Source: Siphonobacter curvatus
GTDB lineage: Bacteria; Bacteroidota; Bacteroidia; Cytophagales; Spirosomataceae
Length of the DNA: 64,000 nt
Assembly: GCF_002943425.1 (NCBI RefSeq)
Contig: NZ_PTRA01000001.1
Coordinates: 1,984,001 to 2,048,000, forward strand
Direction: 5' to 3'
The notes below the pieces were generated by a model. The model had not been told where the DNA came from. It searched no databases and was given only the letters and a program-made list of their open reading frames with translations. The position numbers were made by a program, and so were the translations under genes. How positions within the stretch are numbered: position 1 is the first letter of the stretch; each line of letters opens with the position of its first letter. This document shows, piece after piece, positions 17,442 through 25,457 of this stretch.

Positions 17442-18470
17442 ATGACTTCCTTTTTTAGACTCTTGCCGGTCCTGCTAATCATGGGTACGGGTTCGGTAGA
17501 AGCTCAGTCATCCCGCTCCGAAATCGACACCAGCTACATTTCGTCTTACGTGCGAAAGCTGACAGGTCGCGTGTATATGTCGCAGAAGTACAGTCGCTTA
17601 CTCATGAATAACTCCAAAATGCGACTTACGTATAAGCCCAACACCTCGCTCAACCTGGGCGTGGGGGCTACTTATGAATCGCTTACTCTGAATCTGGCCT
17701 ACGGCTTTGGTTTTCTAAATCCGGATCATGGACAGGGAAAAACTAAGTACTTGGATCTGCAATCGCACTTGTACAGCCGTCATTGGGTCACCGACGTATA
17801 CGGTCAATTCTACCGGGGATACTACCTGAAACCCCAGGAAATCAAATCGGATTCGTATTATTTACGACCCGATTTAAAGCTACGGATGGTCGGAGCTTCG
17901 GTATATCGGCTAAGCAATGGCGAACGGTTTTCGTACCGGGCTGCCTTCGTACAGAACGAATGGCAGAAAAAATCGGCGGGTTCCTGGCTCTATGGTGCGG
18001 AAATTTACTACGGGGTTATCAAGGCAGACAGTGCACTGAAACCTTCGGTTCTGGCTCCAGAGTATACTACTGAAAAGGTACGATTCTATAAGCTTGGACC
18101 GGGTGGAGGGTACGCGTATACCTGGGTACTGAACCGCCATTTTTTCGCGACGGGTTCACTGACGGCTAATTTGAATTTGACGATGAGCCACGAATACAAT
18201 GACAATCAGCACGAGACTCGCCTGCACGTACGGCCCAATGTGAATTACCGGGCGGTACTGGGCTACAACAGTCCGCTCTGGAATGTCAACGTATCACTGG
18301 TGAATTCGGACGTGGGTTTGGCGGGGGCCAGTCGAACCGAGTACCTTATTCGGACCGGTAATTATCGACTTACCGTAGCCAAACGATTCGATCCCGGAAA
18401 GAAATTGCGAAAGCTGGCTCGGGAGAAGCGGCGATTACTCGATTCAGGGAATCCCATACCAAATGAGTAA
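17442..18470 (+). CDS. DUF4421 family outer-membrane protein
   Basis: The 342-residue protein has a signal peptide (MTSFFRLLPVLLIMGTGSVEAQ) and many alternating beta-strands (e.g. LNLGVGATYESLTLNLAYGF, YRLSNGERFSYRAAFVQNEW, YRAVLGYNSPLWNVNVSLV). This fits the DUF4421 family of Bacteroidota outer-membrane barrels of unknown function. The conserved opening DTSYI.SYVRKLTGRVYMSQKYS and the internal lipid-like strand LYSRHWVTDVYGQFYRGYYL are family-like. The C-terminal basic tail (RKLAREKRRLL) is unusual for a barrel. Divergent from the membrane-enzyme operon and possibly coregulated with it. Confidence 0.82.
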   Translation: MTSFFRLLPVLLIMGTGSVEAQSSRSEIDTSYISSYVRKLTGRVYMSQKYSRLLMNNSKMRLTYKPNTSLNLGVGATYESLTLNLAYGFGFLNPDHGQGKTKYLDLQSHLYSRHWVTDVYGQFYRGYYLKPQEIKSDSYYLRPDLKLRMVGASVYRLSNGERFSYRAAFVQNEWQKKSAGSWLYGAEIYYGVIKADSALKPSVLAPEYTTEKVRFYKLGPGGGYAYTWVLNRHFFATGSLTANLNLTMSHEYNDNQHETRLHVRPNVNYRAVLGYNSPLWNVNVSLVNSDVGLAGASRTEYLIRTGNYRLTVAKRFDPGKKLRKLAREKRRLLDSGNPIPNE

Positions 18471-18509
18471 ATAACGTATAGCTTTGGGCTTTACTAAACC
18501 TTTGAATAC

Positions 18510-19643
18510 ATGCAAACATTAACTGTAATTTCCATAGGCCTGGGTCTACTTGGTTCGGCTCAACTAATTTCGCCGCCACGTTCAAAAAAAGATGAATATC
18601 ACCTTCTGATTGGTACCTACACCCAAAAATCCAGTGAAGGCATTTACGTGTATTCTTTTAATACCAAGACGGGTGATTTTTCGTCGGAAAGCATCGCCAA
18701 GGGTTTGAAGAATCCCTCGTACCTGGCCGTTTCGCCGGACGAAAAAAAGGTGTATTCCGTGGGTGAAATGGAAAATGGCGGTGCCGTATACGCCTTTGCG
18801 TTTGATAATAAGACCGGTACGCTCGACAAACTGAGTTCAGAATCCTCTGGTGGAGCGGGCCCCTGCTACGTAGCTGTAGATCGAACAGGTAAGTGGGTGA
18901 TTGTCGGCAATTACGGGGGTGGGAGTCTGAGCGTTTTGCCAGTACTGGAAAACGGCGGCGTAGGAGCCCCGCAACAAACCATCCAGCACGAGGGAAAAGG
19001 ACCCAATGAAAAACGCCAGGAAAAAGCCCACGTCCACTCCATCAATATTGCTCCGAATAACCGCGACGTGTTTGTGCCAGATCTGGGCATGGACGAAATC
19101 ACGTATTACCAGCTCGATGAAAAAACGGGTAAACTCACCGAAGGCAAACCCACGAAAACCACACCCGGAGCGGGACCGCGGCATTTTACCTTCCATCCAT
19201 CGGGTAAGTTTGTATACGCCATCAATGAATTGAACCAGACCGTGACGGCCTATGCCTACAGCAAAGACGGCACTTTAACGCCGCTACAAAGTTTATCCAC
19301 CGTACCAACGGATTTCAAAGGGCAGAATATCTGTGCTGATTTACACGTATCGCCGGATGGCAAATTCCTGTACGGTTCGAATCGCGGTCACGACAGCATT
19401 GCCATTTACGCCATCGACGCTAAAACGGGTACGCTCAAGCTGGTTGATATAACGTCTTCCGGCGGCAAACATCCCCGTAATTTCATGATTGATCCTTCCG
19501 GCGAATTGGTGCTGGTAGCGAACCGGGATACGGATAATGTGGTAGTATTCAAACGCGATGCGAAAAGTGGAAAAATTACACCTACGGGCAAGGAGATTTC
19601 CGTATCGATGCCCGTTTGTCTGAAAATGATTCCGAAAGGCTAG
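18510..19643 (+). CDS. Lactonase / 6-phosphogluconolactonase-type beta-propeller, exported
   Basis: The 377-residue protein matches the seven-bladed propeller family of 6-phosphogluconolactonase (Pgl, YbhE-type) lactonases. The opening LLIGTYTQKSSEGIYVYSF, then NPSYLAVSPDEKKVYSV, GGAGPCYVAVD, GPRHFTFHPSGKFVYAINEL and KHPRNFMIDPSGELVLVANRD are diagnostic blades. The N-terminus (MQTLTVISIGLGLLGSAQLIS) looks like a signal peptide or membrane anchor, so the enzyme is probably periplasmic rather than in the cytosolic pentose pathway. The substrate is some sugar lactone; the exact role is not known. It follows the DUF4421 gene by 39 bases and may be cotranscribed. Confidence 0.88.
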   Translation: MQTLTVISIGLGLLGSAQLISPPRSKKDEYHLLIGTYTQKSSEGIYVYSFNTKTGDFSSESIAKGLKNPSYLAVSPDEKKVYSVGEMENGGAVYAFAFDNKTGTLDKLSSESSGGAGPCYVAVDRTGKWVIVGNYGGGSLSVLPVLENGGVGAPQQTIQHEGKGPNEKRQEKAHVHSINIAPNNRDVFVPDLGMDEITYYQLDEKTGKLTEGKPTKTTPGAGPRHFTFHPSGKFVYAINELNQTVTAYAYSKDGTLTPLQSLSTVPTDFKGQNICADLHVSPDGKFLYGSNRGHDSIAIYAIDAKTGTLKLVDITSSGGKHPRNFMIDPSGELVLVANRDTDNVVVFKRDAKSGKITPTGKEISVSMPVCLKMIPKG

Positions 19644-19672
19644 CCAAAATAAGTTCTCCGGCTGTAGATAAA

Positions 19673-19706
19673 ACATCCCGAAGCTTTGCGGCTTTCGGGA
19701 TGTTTT
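19673..19706 (+). terminator. Terminator after the lactonase gene
   Basis: Stem ACATCCCGAAGC / GCTTTCGGGATGT (one bulged T) followed by TTTTC. Confidence 0.75.
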
Positions 19707-19779
19707 CATTTCAGACCGTTAATTTTAAAGGCCGGAAGTCAAACGCCGGTCTTTTTCACGTTCATTCCCTCTTGATTGT

Positions 19780-20256
19780 ATGCTGTTTCGTCCCATTGAA
19801 CCGAAAGACAACGCCCGTTTAGCTCAGATTATCCGGAGTTCCATCGAAGAATTTCATGTACCCCTGCAAGGAACTGCCCACACGGATCCTACAACGGACG
19901 ATCTATTTACGCTTTTTCAAAAACCGGGCTCGGCCTATTGGGTAGCCGAAGAATCCGGCGAAATTCTGGGAGGTTGCGGCGTATCACCCACCAGTGGTCT
20001 GCCCGACGGCTGTGCCGAGCTGGTTCGTTTTTTCCTGACACCCGCCTCGCGGGGCAAGGGTATCGGAAAACAGCTCATGCAACAGTGTTTTGATACCGCC
20101 CAATCGCTGGGCTATCGCCAACTGTACCTGGAGACGTTTGCCGAAATGTCGGCCGCCGTGGGCATGTACGAGAAAATGGGTTTTCATTACATCCCGCAGG
20201 CTTTGGGTAATTCCGGACATTACAGCTGCACCATCTGGATGCTGAAAGAGTTGTAA
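19780..20256 (+). CDS. GNAT family N-acetyltransferase
   Basis: The 158-residue cytoplasmic protein has the GNAT fold. Motif A is VRFFLTPASRGKGIGKQLMQQ, with the acetyl-CoA pyrophosphate loop RGKGIGK, and motif B is YLETFAEMSAAVGMYEKMGFHY. N-terminal strands LFRPIEPKDNARLAQIIR fit. The family acetylates small molecules or protein N-termini; the substrate is not predictable. The neighbouring genes give no hint. Separate from the lactonase by a terminator. Confidence 0.9.
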   Translation: MLFRPIEPKDNARLAQIIRSSIEEFHVPLQGTAHTDPTTDDLFTLFQKPGSAYWVAEESGEILGGCGVSPTSGLPDGCAELVRFFLTPASRGKGIGKQLMQQCFDTAQSLGYRQLYLETFAEMSAAVGMYEKMGFHYIPQALGNSGHYSCTIWMLKEL

Positions 20257-20374
20257 TCAGTGGCCACTGGGAAGCCAGTCCGGAATACCCGGTTCATGCA
20301 CGCAAAGTCCATGTTTCGTCGCTATAGAGCGGGGTACGTAGATTGTGCTCCACAGGAATTAATAGCGATCCCAT

Positions 20375-20411
20375 AAAAAAAGGTACTGGCTCGTCAACCA
20401 GTACCTTTTTT
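20375..20411. terminator. Bidirectional terminator between convergent genes
   Basis: A 14-bp stem (AAAAAAGGTACTGG / CCAGTACCTTTTTT) with an 8-nt loop ends both the GNAT gene and the leftward T9SS-sorted gene. Confidence 0.88.
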
Positions 20412-20428
20412 TATGAACGTGAGTGCAG

Positions 20429-21253
20429 CTAAGGCAGGAGTACAAACGAAGCCTGAGCAAGCTGAGTATTCGTACGAATCTTTACAAAAAAGAAACCCGC
20501 AGTTAGATGAGCCGTAGGATCTACCTCAATCCGAAAAGCATCCGATAAAGGCTGATCCTTTTGCTGGTAGACCAGCATACCCCGCGAATCATACAACTCA
20601 ATGGCAACCGATTGGGGAGCTTTTAGCCCGGAGAGCTGAAAGGTAATCTTTTGCCGGACGGCCGGATTGGGAAATGCTCTGACGGTTAGTACCTGTTCGA
20701 ATCCCTGTACCGAAACCACCTTCGAAAAAGTATAAGAACCATCCGTATCGATTTGTTTGATGCGATAGTAAGAAATTCCGGAAAAGGAATTTGCATCGAT
20801 CGATTCGTAGCGAAGCGTTCGGGAGGAAGTGAGTCCGCCCCGTACGGTCGCGATGGTTTCGAAGCCTTCCGTCGCCTGCCCCGAACGCTGTACCTCAAAC
20901 TGCTGATTGTTAACTTCGGTTGCGGTTTCCCAGCTTACTTTCACCTGATTTTCGCTGAGCCGCTGGCCCGTAACCTTTACCCAGGTTACGGGTAGGGGAG
21001 ATTGAATCAAGTTACAGAGGTAGCTCTCGCAACTCGCCAGTTGTCGCCCCCCGGCAAGCGGTTTGGAGGCGGTACGAGACGTCTGTGAACGAACAGAAAA
21101 ATGCCCGGCAGTGGTCAGTCGCTGAAGACTATCCACTTTCCGCTTCGTAACCTGATAAGGGCTGAGGGGGAGCTTGGCTCCTGATTGTGAATAGGCGGGT
21201 AGAGCCAGCCATCCGATACATCCCAGGAGGAGATAAAAATTGCGTAGCAACAT
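20429..21253 (-). CDS. Secreted protein with type IX secretion (T9SS) sorting domain
   Basis: The 274-residue protein has a signal peptide (MLLRNFYLLLGCIGWLALPAYS) and a low-complexity linker. A fibronectin/Ig-like module follows (VKVSWETATEVNNQQFEVQRSG...YYRIKQIDTDGSYTFSKVV), typical of T9SS cargo just before the sorting domain. The C-terminal domain starts LTVRAFPNPAVRQKITFQL and contains ELYDSRGMLVYQQ and LTAGFFFVKIRTNTQ, which is the type A T9SS sorting signal. It is secreted through the outer membrane and may be surface-bound. The gene is the second of an operon after the Hcp-fold gene (15-base gap). A two-cysteine pair (CESYLC) sits in the N-terminal half. Its function is unknown. Confidence 0.86.
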   Translation of the reverse strand: MLLRNFYLLLGCIGWLALPAYSQSGAKLPLSPYQVTKRKVDSLQRLTTAGHFSVRSQTSRTASKPLAGGRQLASCESYLCNLIQSPLPVTWVKVTGQRLSENQVKVSWETATEVNNQQFEVQRSGQATEGFETIATVRGGLTSSRTLRYESIDANSFSGISYYRIKQIDTDGSYTFSKVVSVQGFEQVLTVRAFPNPAVRQKITFQLSGLKAPQSVAIELYDSRGMLVYQQKDQPLSDAFRIEVDPTAHLTAGFFFVKIRTNTQLAQASFVLLP

Positions 21254-21268
21254 AGGGAGGGCCGGGCT

Positions 21269-21811
21269 TTATAGCTGTTTATTCTGGCTAACATCGAAGC
21301 CAAATTTCTGTTGCAGTCCGCCTCCCTTAGAATCTGTTTCAAAGATGATGTATTGTTTGAAAACGAAACTAACCGATTCCTGTAAACCCGGACAACCTCC
21401 TTCACATTCGCCCGAAGAACTGGTTTCGTATGAAGTTACAAATACATCCTCCAGCCGAATTCGATAGGTAGTCCGATCTTTAGGATCATAAAAATTGAGA
21501 TCAACTCTTGGTATCGATTTCCCACTGGTCATTTTACTGATAAAATCTATACTAGATATGTCATATGATTTTGTAAGTGTAAGAGCACTGAAATTAGGTT
21601 TACTCACAGTGGGTCCACCTCCTTTAATAAAAGAAGCTTCACTGGAGATGCCATACTGAATACTGTAGATTCTAACTTCATTCCGGTGATTAGGAGCTTC
21701 ACTACCATTCGTTGTAATGTCATTGATGGACATGTAAATACCCTGGGCGTTCGTACGGGTTGTTACTAGAGCAAACAGGCTCAGGAGCAGAGAGAGATAA
21801 ATTTTTCTCAT
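21269..21811 (-). CDS. Exported Hcp-like (T6SS_HCP fold) protein
   Basis: The 180-residue protein starts with a signal peptide (MRKIYLSLLLSLFALVTTRTNA) and has a domain strongly like Hcp1/T6SS_HCP. Family-like stretches include IYMSINDITTNG, EVRIYSIQYGISSE, PTVSKPNFSALTLTKSYDISSIDF, YRIRLEDVFVTSYETSS and ESVSFVFKQYIIFE. Canonical Hcp rings form the tube of type VI secretion, but they have no signal peptide. A secreted Hcp fold suggests an export route other than T6SS or an independent surface or periplasmic role. Two cysteines (CEGGC) are in a loop. No other T6SS gene is near; the neighbour is a T9SS-sorted protein in the same operon. Homology to Hcp is my recognition and should be verified with a profile. 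Confidence 0.75.
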   Translation of the reverse strand: MRKIYLSLLLSLFALVTTRTNAQGIYMSINDITTNGSEAPNHRNEVRIYSIQYGISSEASFIKGGGPTVSKPNFSALTLTKSYDISSIDFISKMTSGKSIPRVDLNFYDPKDRTTYRIRLEDVFVTSYETSSSGECEGGCPGLQESVSFVFKQYIIFETDSKGGGLQQKFGFDVSQNKQL

Positions 21812-22104
21812 GAATTAAAGAGATAAAAGGTGGAATAAAAGGGTTTGAAATGGATACAGGAAAGTAGCTTGACCGAAACAGTCAAGTCACTAGTCTAGCA
21901 GGTAAATGCTTTCAATAAGACGATCGTACTGGCGGGAGGGAACGCTTATGGGGAAAACATGACTTACACTAGCCGTTCAGGTGTCGTAAGTCAAAAACAA
22001 ATGAGTACAATAAAAAATTGGATATAATGACGTTTAAAGAGGGCAAAACAAAGATAGGGAATAGCGTTGATAAAAATCAATACCTTTTACCATCCAGTAA
22101 AAAA
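21812..22104. other. Non-coding gap upstream of the Hcp-like operon
   Basis: About 290 bases without a convincing gene on either strand. It must contain the promoter of the leftward Hcp-like operon. No riboswitch or repeat was seen. Confidence 0.4.
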
Positions 22105-22137
22105 ATATCCCGAAAGCATTCAATGCTTTCGGGATAA
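22105..22137 (-). terminator. Terminator of the GH5-like gene
   Basis: Stem TATCCCGAAAGCATT / AATGCTTTCGGGATA (15 bp, 1-nt loop, so the loop pair probably opens). On the minus strand it is followed by a T-run. Confidence 0.85.
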
Positions 22138-22158
22138 AACTATCTTATTAAAAAGATT

Positions 22159-23238
22159 TTACTTCTTCGTCAATTCTCGGATCACCTGTACTTCTTCGGC
22201 TTTGTAAGGGCTACCGTCTTTCCGGAATACTTCGTGGAACCAGAGCTTGGGTTCATCGCCGCTGGGAATGGGTTCGTCCCAGGCGTAGTATGTGTTGGTT
22301 TTACCCGCTACCAGGCCCCAGTTGATGGCTCCCACTTTGTATTTTTTGAAAATGGGTAAACAGGTTTGGAAGAGGCTGTTGTGCTTGCGGGCCATGTATT
22401 CTGTACAGATCATTGGACGACCGAGTTTCTGTAATTCTAGGATCTGTTTTTCCAGATCTTCTGCCGATTTGTAATTGTGAAACGTAATGATGTCCGAGTT
22501 GGCTAACATAAATCCGTTGGATAATGGATGGTCATGCCACCAGCCGGACGTAATCGGCTGACTAGGTTTGGCCGCCCGGGCCCATTCAAACGACTTGATG
22601 AGCAACGGCATCACGGCATCATTGTAGCCATTGTTGGTTGGTTCGTTGAATAAATCCCAGCCTAAAATACGTTTGTCGTTGGCATAAGCTCCGATGACGC
22701 CCTTCGTATATGCTTCCAGTGGTCCCCAGGTACGCGAGTCAAACATCCGCTTGGTACCGGGTGCCCGTAGCCAGCCCGAGTTATGTACACCCGGTTTAGG
22801 TTCGGGTTGTTTGCCGGTTTTCGGATCGTCGTTCCAGCAGGAATCGAAGAGTACAAACAGAATTTTGATCTTGTGTTTATCGGCAATGGTCAGAAACTCG
22901 CCCATGCGTTTCTTGAGGCCTTCAGCGTCGTTTTCCCAGAGCAAATTGTGTAGAAACACCCGCATGACGTTCATACCAATGCCTTCTGCCCAGCCCAGTT
23001 CTTTGTCAATTGTTTGCGGATCCCAGGTATCGGCTTGCCAGAATTCCAGCTGATTAATGGCCGTACTAGGGGTAAAGTTGGCACCTACGGGCCAGGGTTG
23101 CTTGGCGTACCAGTCGTTGGCTTTCTGAGCCGACCAGCGACCAGGTACCACTTTAACGGGTTCGCCCGTCGTGGTTTGAGCTTGAGCCGTTACGAAAAAA
23201 AAGCCCAGCGTGAGAAGGGTAAGCAAACTACGAATCAT
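22159..23238 (-). CDS. GH5-like exported glycoside hydrolase
   Basis: The 359-residue protein has a signal peptide (MIRSLLTLLTLGFFFVTAQA). It has a (beta/alpha)8-type sequence with WDLFNEP (acid/base Glu199) and MICTEYMAR (nucleophile Glu280), as in the GH5/cellulase-like clan A fold. Other barrel strands: NVMRVFLHNLLWEN, KIKILFVLFDSCWN and ITSGWWHDHP. Family GH5 or a close relative fits, with endo-glucanase or mannanase activity possible; the substrate is not certain. It lies next to the polysaccharide utilisation region on the opposite strand, sharing its upstream area, so it is likely to work on the same plant material. The terminator at 22105 follows. Confidence 0.85.
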   Translation of the reverse strand: MIRSLLTLLTLGFFFVTAQAQTTTGEPVKVVPGRWSAQKANDWYAKQPWPVGANFTPSTAINQLEFWQADTWDPQTIDKELGWAEGIGMNVMRVFLHNLLWENDAEGLKKRMGEFLTIADKHKIKILFVLFDSCWNDDPKTGKQPEPKPGVHNSGWLRAPGTKRMFDSRTWGPLEAYTKGVIGAYANDKRILGWDLFNEPTNNGYNDAVMPLLIKSFEWARAAKPSQPITSGWWHDHPLSNGFMLANSDIITFHNYKSAEDLEKQILELQKLGRPMICTEYMARKHNSLFQTCLPIFKKYKVGAINWGLVAGKTNTYYAWDEPIPSGDEPKLWFHEVFRKDGSPYKAEEVQVIRELTKK

Positions 23239-23332
23239 ATCAAGCGTTGGTAGTTAGTGGTTAGTAGTGGATTGTTTAGAGGTAGTCAGTAAGCGTAGCT
23301 AATGAACGGAAACGTTAGTGAATAATTAAGGA

Positions 23333-23506
23333 TTAGAGGTTAAGCGTATGATTTTGATGCCTTCGTAACCAGTCGAGCGTACCCGATGCATTACGGTATA
23401 AGAGCTCATTCCGGTAATGGCCCGGAGCCAACGCTGCCCGATTCATTGATTGGGCAGGCGTTGGTCCAAAGCAAATAGATAAAATAGGCAAGAGGTATAG
23501 TTTCAT
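23333..23506 (-). CDS. Possible small exported protein or remnant (57 aa)
   Basis: A short ORF encodes MKLYLLPILSICFGPTPAQS, which looks like a signal peptide, then a 37-residue tail (e.g. AALAPGHYRNELLYRNASG) of no known family. It lies about 95 bases upstream of the GH5-like gene on the same strand. It could be a small secreted protein or the surviving 5' end of a larger secreted gene. No homology-based support is available. Confidence 0.3.
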   Translation of the reverse strand: MKLYLLPILSICFGPTPAQSMNRAALAPGHYRNELLYRNASGTLDWLRRHQNHTLNL

Positions 23507-23770
23507 TCAAGGGTACTTTGAATTCGTGCAAAGGTATGGAATAAATCAAGCTACACTCAGGACAAGTTCGTAGGCCGAAACCCTGAGTTTGTAATTCGAA
23601 CGAATAGAATTATTTGTAGGAAGAACTAGACTGGTGTTTTTAAAAAAATTAGTTACTCTTATTAAGGTTGAAAAAAATATACAAAAAATTATAAAAAGGA
23701 CCCAGGGTGTTTGATAACCTACTTGTCAATAAGCTCAGTAAACCCCTTTACTCGCTGGAAGCACTGACTT
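23507..23770. promoter_or_regulatory. Divergent control region between GH5-like gene and ECF sigma gene
   Basis: A 260-base AT-rich gap (poly-A/T at 23640-23700) between divergent transcripts. It probably holds the promoter of the ECF sigma operon. No clear -33/-7 pair could be placed. Confidence 0.35.
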
Positions 23771-24427
23771 ATGTCTTTACCTGTACCAACCCCGGTAATC
23801 CGTTCTTTACCCGCCGCCCGGTTGGTGGATTTCAATCCACGTAATCCAATGGGCAAAGACACGGAAGAATCGTTACAATTGTTATTTCAGGAAAACCCCC
23901 AGAAGGGCTGTGAAGCCCTGTTTAGGCAATACTACGCGGCTTTATGCAGTCATTCAGTTCGACTGGTGTATTCCAAGGAAGTAGCCGAAGACATAGTCTC
24001 GGAAGTCTTCTGTCGCTTCTGGAGTGATCGGGTGTATGAATCCGTCACGACTTCCTTCGTGGCTTACTTGTACCAGGCCGTTCGAAACCGTTCGTACAAT
24101 TACCTGCGGTGGGAATTACAGAAATCCCGCCAGAGTACCGATCCCCAGGAGTTGGCTGTAGTAGATTACCAGCCATCGCCCGCCGAAATGGTCCAGTTCG
24201 ACGAGCTGCAACGCAAAATTGAGCAAACGATTGAACAACTTCCCTCGCAGTGCAAGCGGGTTTTTCTGCTGAGCCGCTTCGAAAACCGGAAGTATCAGGA
24301 AATTGCCGATGAACTTCAAATCAGTATAAAAACCGTCGAAACGCACATTAGTAAGGCTTTATCGACGCTCCGACTCGTCTTGAAAGACGAGGGGCTTTTG
24401 TTTCTTATCGTGCTCTTCAGTTGCTAA
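23771..24427 (+). CDS. ECF RNA polymerase sigma-70 factor
   Basis: The 218-residue protein has the Bacteroidota ECF sigma layout. Region 2 is EALFRQYYAALCSHSVRLVYSKEVAEDIVSEVFCRFW (split over the domain), and region 4 is LPSQCKRVFLLSRFENRKYQEIADELQISIKTVETHISKAL, with the DNA-binding helix-turn-helix IADELQISIKTVETHISKA. It ends in an unusual hydrophobic tail (LLFLIVLFSC). It starts at 23771 or at the ATG at 23849. Encoded 34 bases before the FecR anti-sigma gene, it forms the standard FecI/FecR pair that answers the SusC N-terminal STN domain and drives transcription of the downstream transport genes. Confidence 0.9.
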   Translation: MSLPVPTPVIRSLPAARLVDFNPRNPMGKDTEESLQLLFQENPQKGCEALFRQYYAALCSHSVRLVYSKEVAEDIVSEVFCRFWSDRVYESVTTSFVAYLYQAVRNRSYNYLRWELQKSRQSTDPQELAVVDYQPSPAEMVQFDELQRKIEQTIEQLPSQCKRVFLLSRFENRKYQEIADELQISIKTVETHISKALSTLRLVLKDEGLLFLIVLFSC

Positions 24428-24461
24428 GGTTTTATCCCATCTTTCTCATTTTCCTCAACGT

Positions 24462-25436
24462 ATGCAATCGATTACCCGAGTCCATCTGATGGATTATCAT
24501 GCCGGGCGAGCGACGCCTTTGCAGGCCCGGTTGATTGAAGAATGGCTTCAGCAGCCGGAAAATCGAACCCTGTTCTACGAAACCCTCCACGCGTGGGAAT
24601 CGCAGCAACTTCAATACGTGGCCGATACCGAAACGGCTCTCGAACGGTACCAGTTGTTCATGCAACAGGGGAACCAGCCGATGGAAGCCAAGCCCGTCAG
24701 TCGTCGGTTATGGTCTTGGAAACCCTGGTTTGCCGCGGCGGGGGTATTGTTACTGTGCTCAGGCTGGCTGTTTCGGGATTCCCTTCAGTATAAAACTTAC
24801 CAAACGCAATACAGTCAGGTACTTGCCGTCGAACTACCCGATGGCAGCCACGTCACCCTCAATGCCAATTCGACGTTGAAATACCCCCGCTTTGACTTTG
24901 GGAGCGGCCCTCGAAACGTACGGCTGACCGGAGAAGCCCGCTTTTCCGTAGTACACACGAAAGACCATCGCCGCTTTGTCGTCAAAACCGACCGCAACCT
25001 CGACGTGGAAGTACTCGGGACCGAGTTTGTGGTATTCAACCGGGAACGCGGTACCCGGGTGGTACTCATGCAGGGAAAAGTGCAGCTGAATTTCCAGAAA
25101 CAGGGCCGGACGCTAACCATGAAACCCGGTGATCAGGTAACCCTGACCCCCGTGGGTTCCTTCGCTCTGACGAAACAGCCGAAACCCGAGGAGGTGGCCG
25201 CCTGGACGCAGCACCGCTACGTGTTTGCCGATACTAAACTCTGTGAAATTGCTCAGCTGATGAAGGAGAATTACGGGTACGAAGTAAGGATTCCGAATCA
25301 GAACCTCGCCCAACGAATGGTCAGCGGAACCTTCAATGCCAAAGACGGAAACGAGTTGTTAAACGCCCTGCAACTGGTCCTGAATCTGCAGGTGGAACGC
25401 GTGGGCAAGCACATTATCCTGACCGAGAAAAACTAA
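24462..25436 (+). CDS. FecR-family anti-sigma factor
   Basis: The 324-residue protein has a cytoplasmic N-terminal part (binds sigma, residues 1-80), a single TM helix at about 86-104 (WKPWFAAAGVLLLCSGWLF) and a periplasmic FecR domain. That domain has the FecR signatures VELPDGSHVTLNANSTLKYP, GEARFSVVH and FVVKTDRNLDVEVLGTEFVVFNRE, plus a DUF4974-like C-terminal region. It anchors the ECF sigma factor, releasing it when the SusC STN domain signals substrate. It sits between the sigma gene (34 bases before) and susC (22 bases after). Confidence 0.93.
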   Translation: MQSITRVHLMDYHAGRATPLQARLIEEWLQQPENRTLFYETLHAWESQQLQYVADTETALERYQLFMQQGNQPMEAKPVSRRLWSWKPWFAAAGVLLLCSGWLFRDSLQYKTYQTQYSQVLAVELPDGSHVTLNANSTLKYPRFDFGSGPRNVRLTGEARFSVVHTKDHRRFVVKTDRNLDVEVLGTEFVVFNRERGTRVVLMQGKVQLNFQKQGRTLTMKPGDQVTLTPVGSFALTKQPKPEEVAAWTQHRYVFADTKLCEIAQLMKENYGYEVRIPNQNLAQRMVSGTFNAKDGNELLNALQLVLNLQVERVGKHIILTEKN

Positions 25437-25457
25437 TTCTACCTCTTACGATTATCT

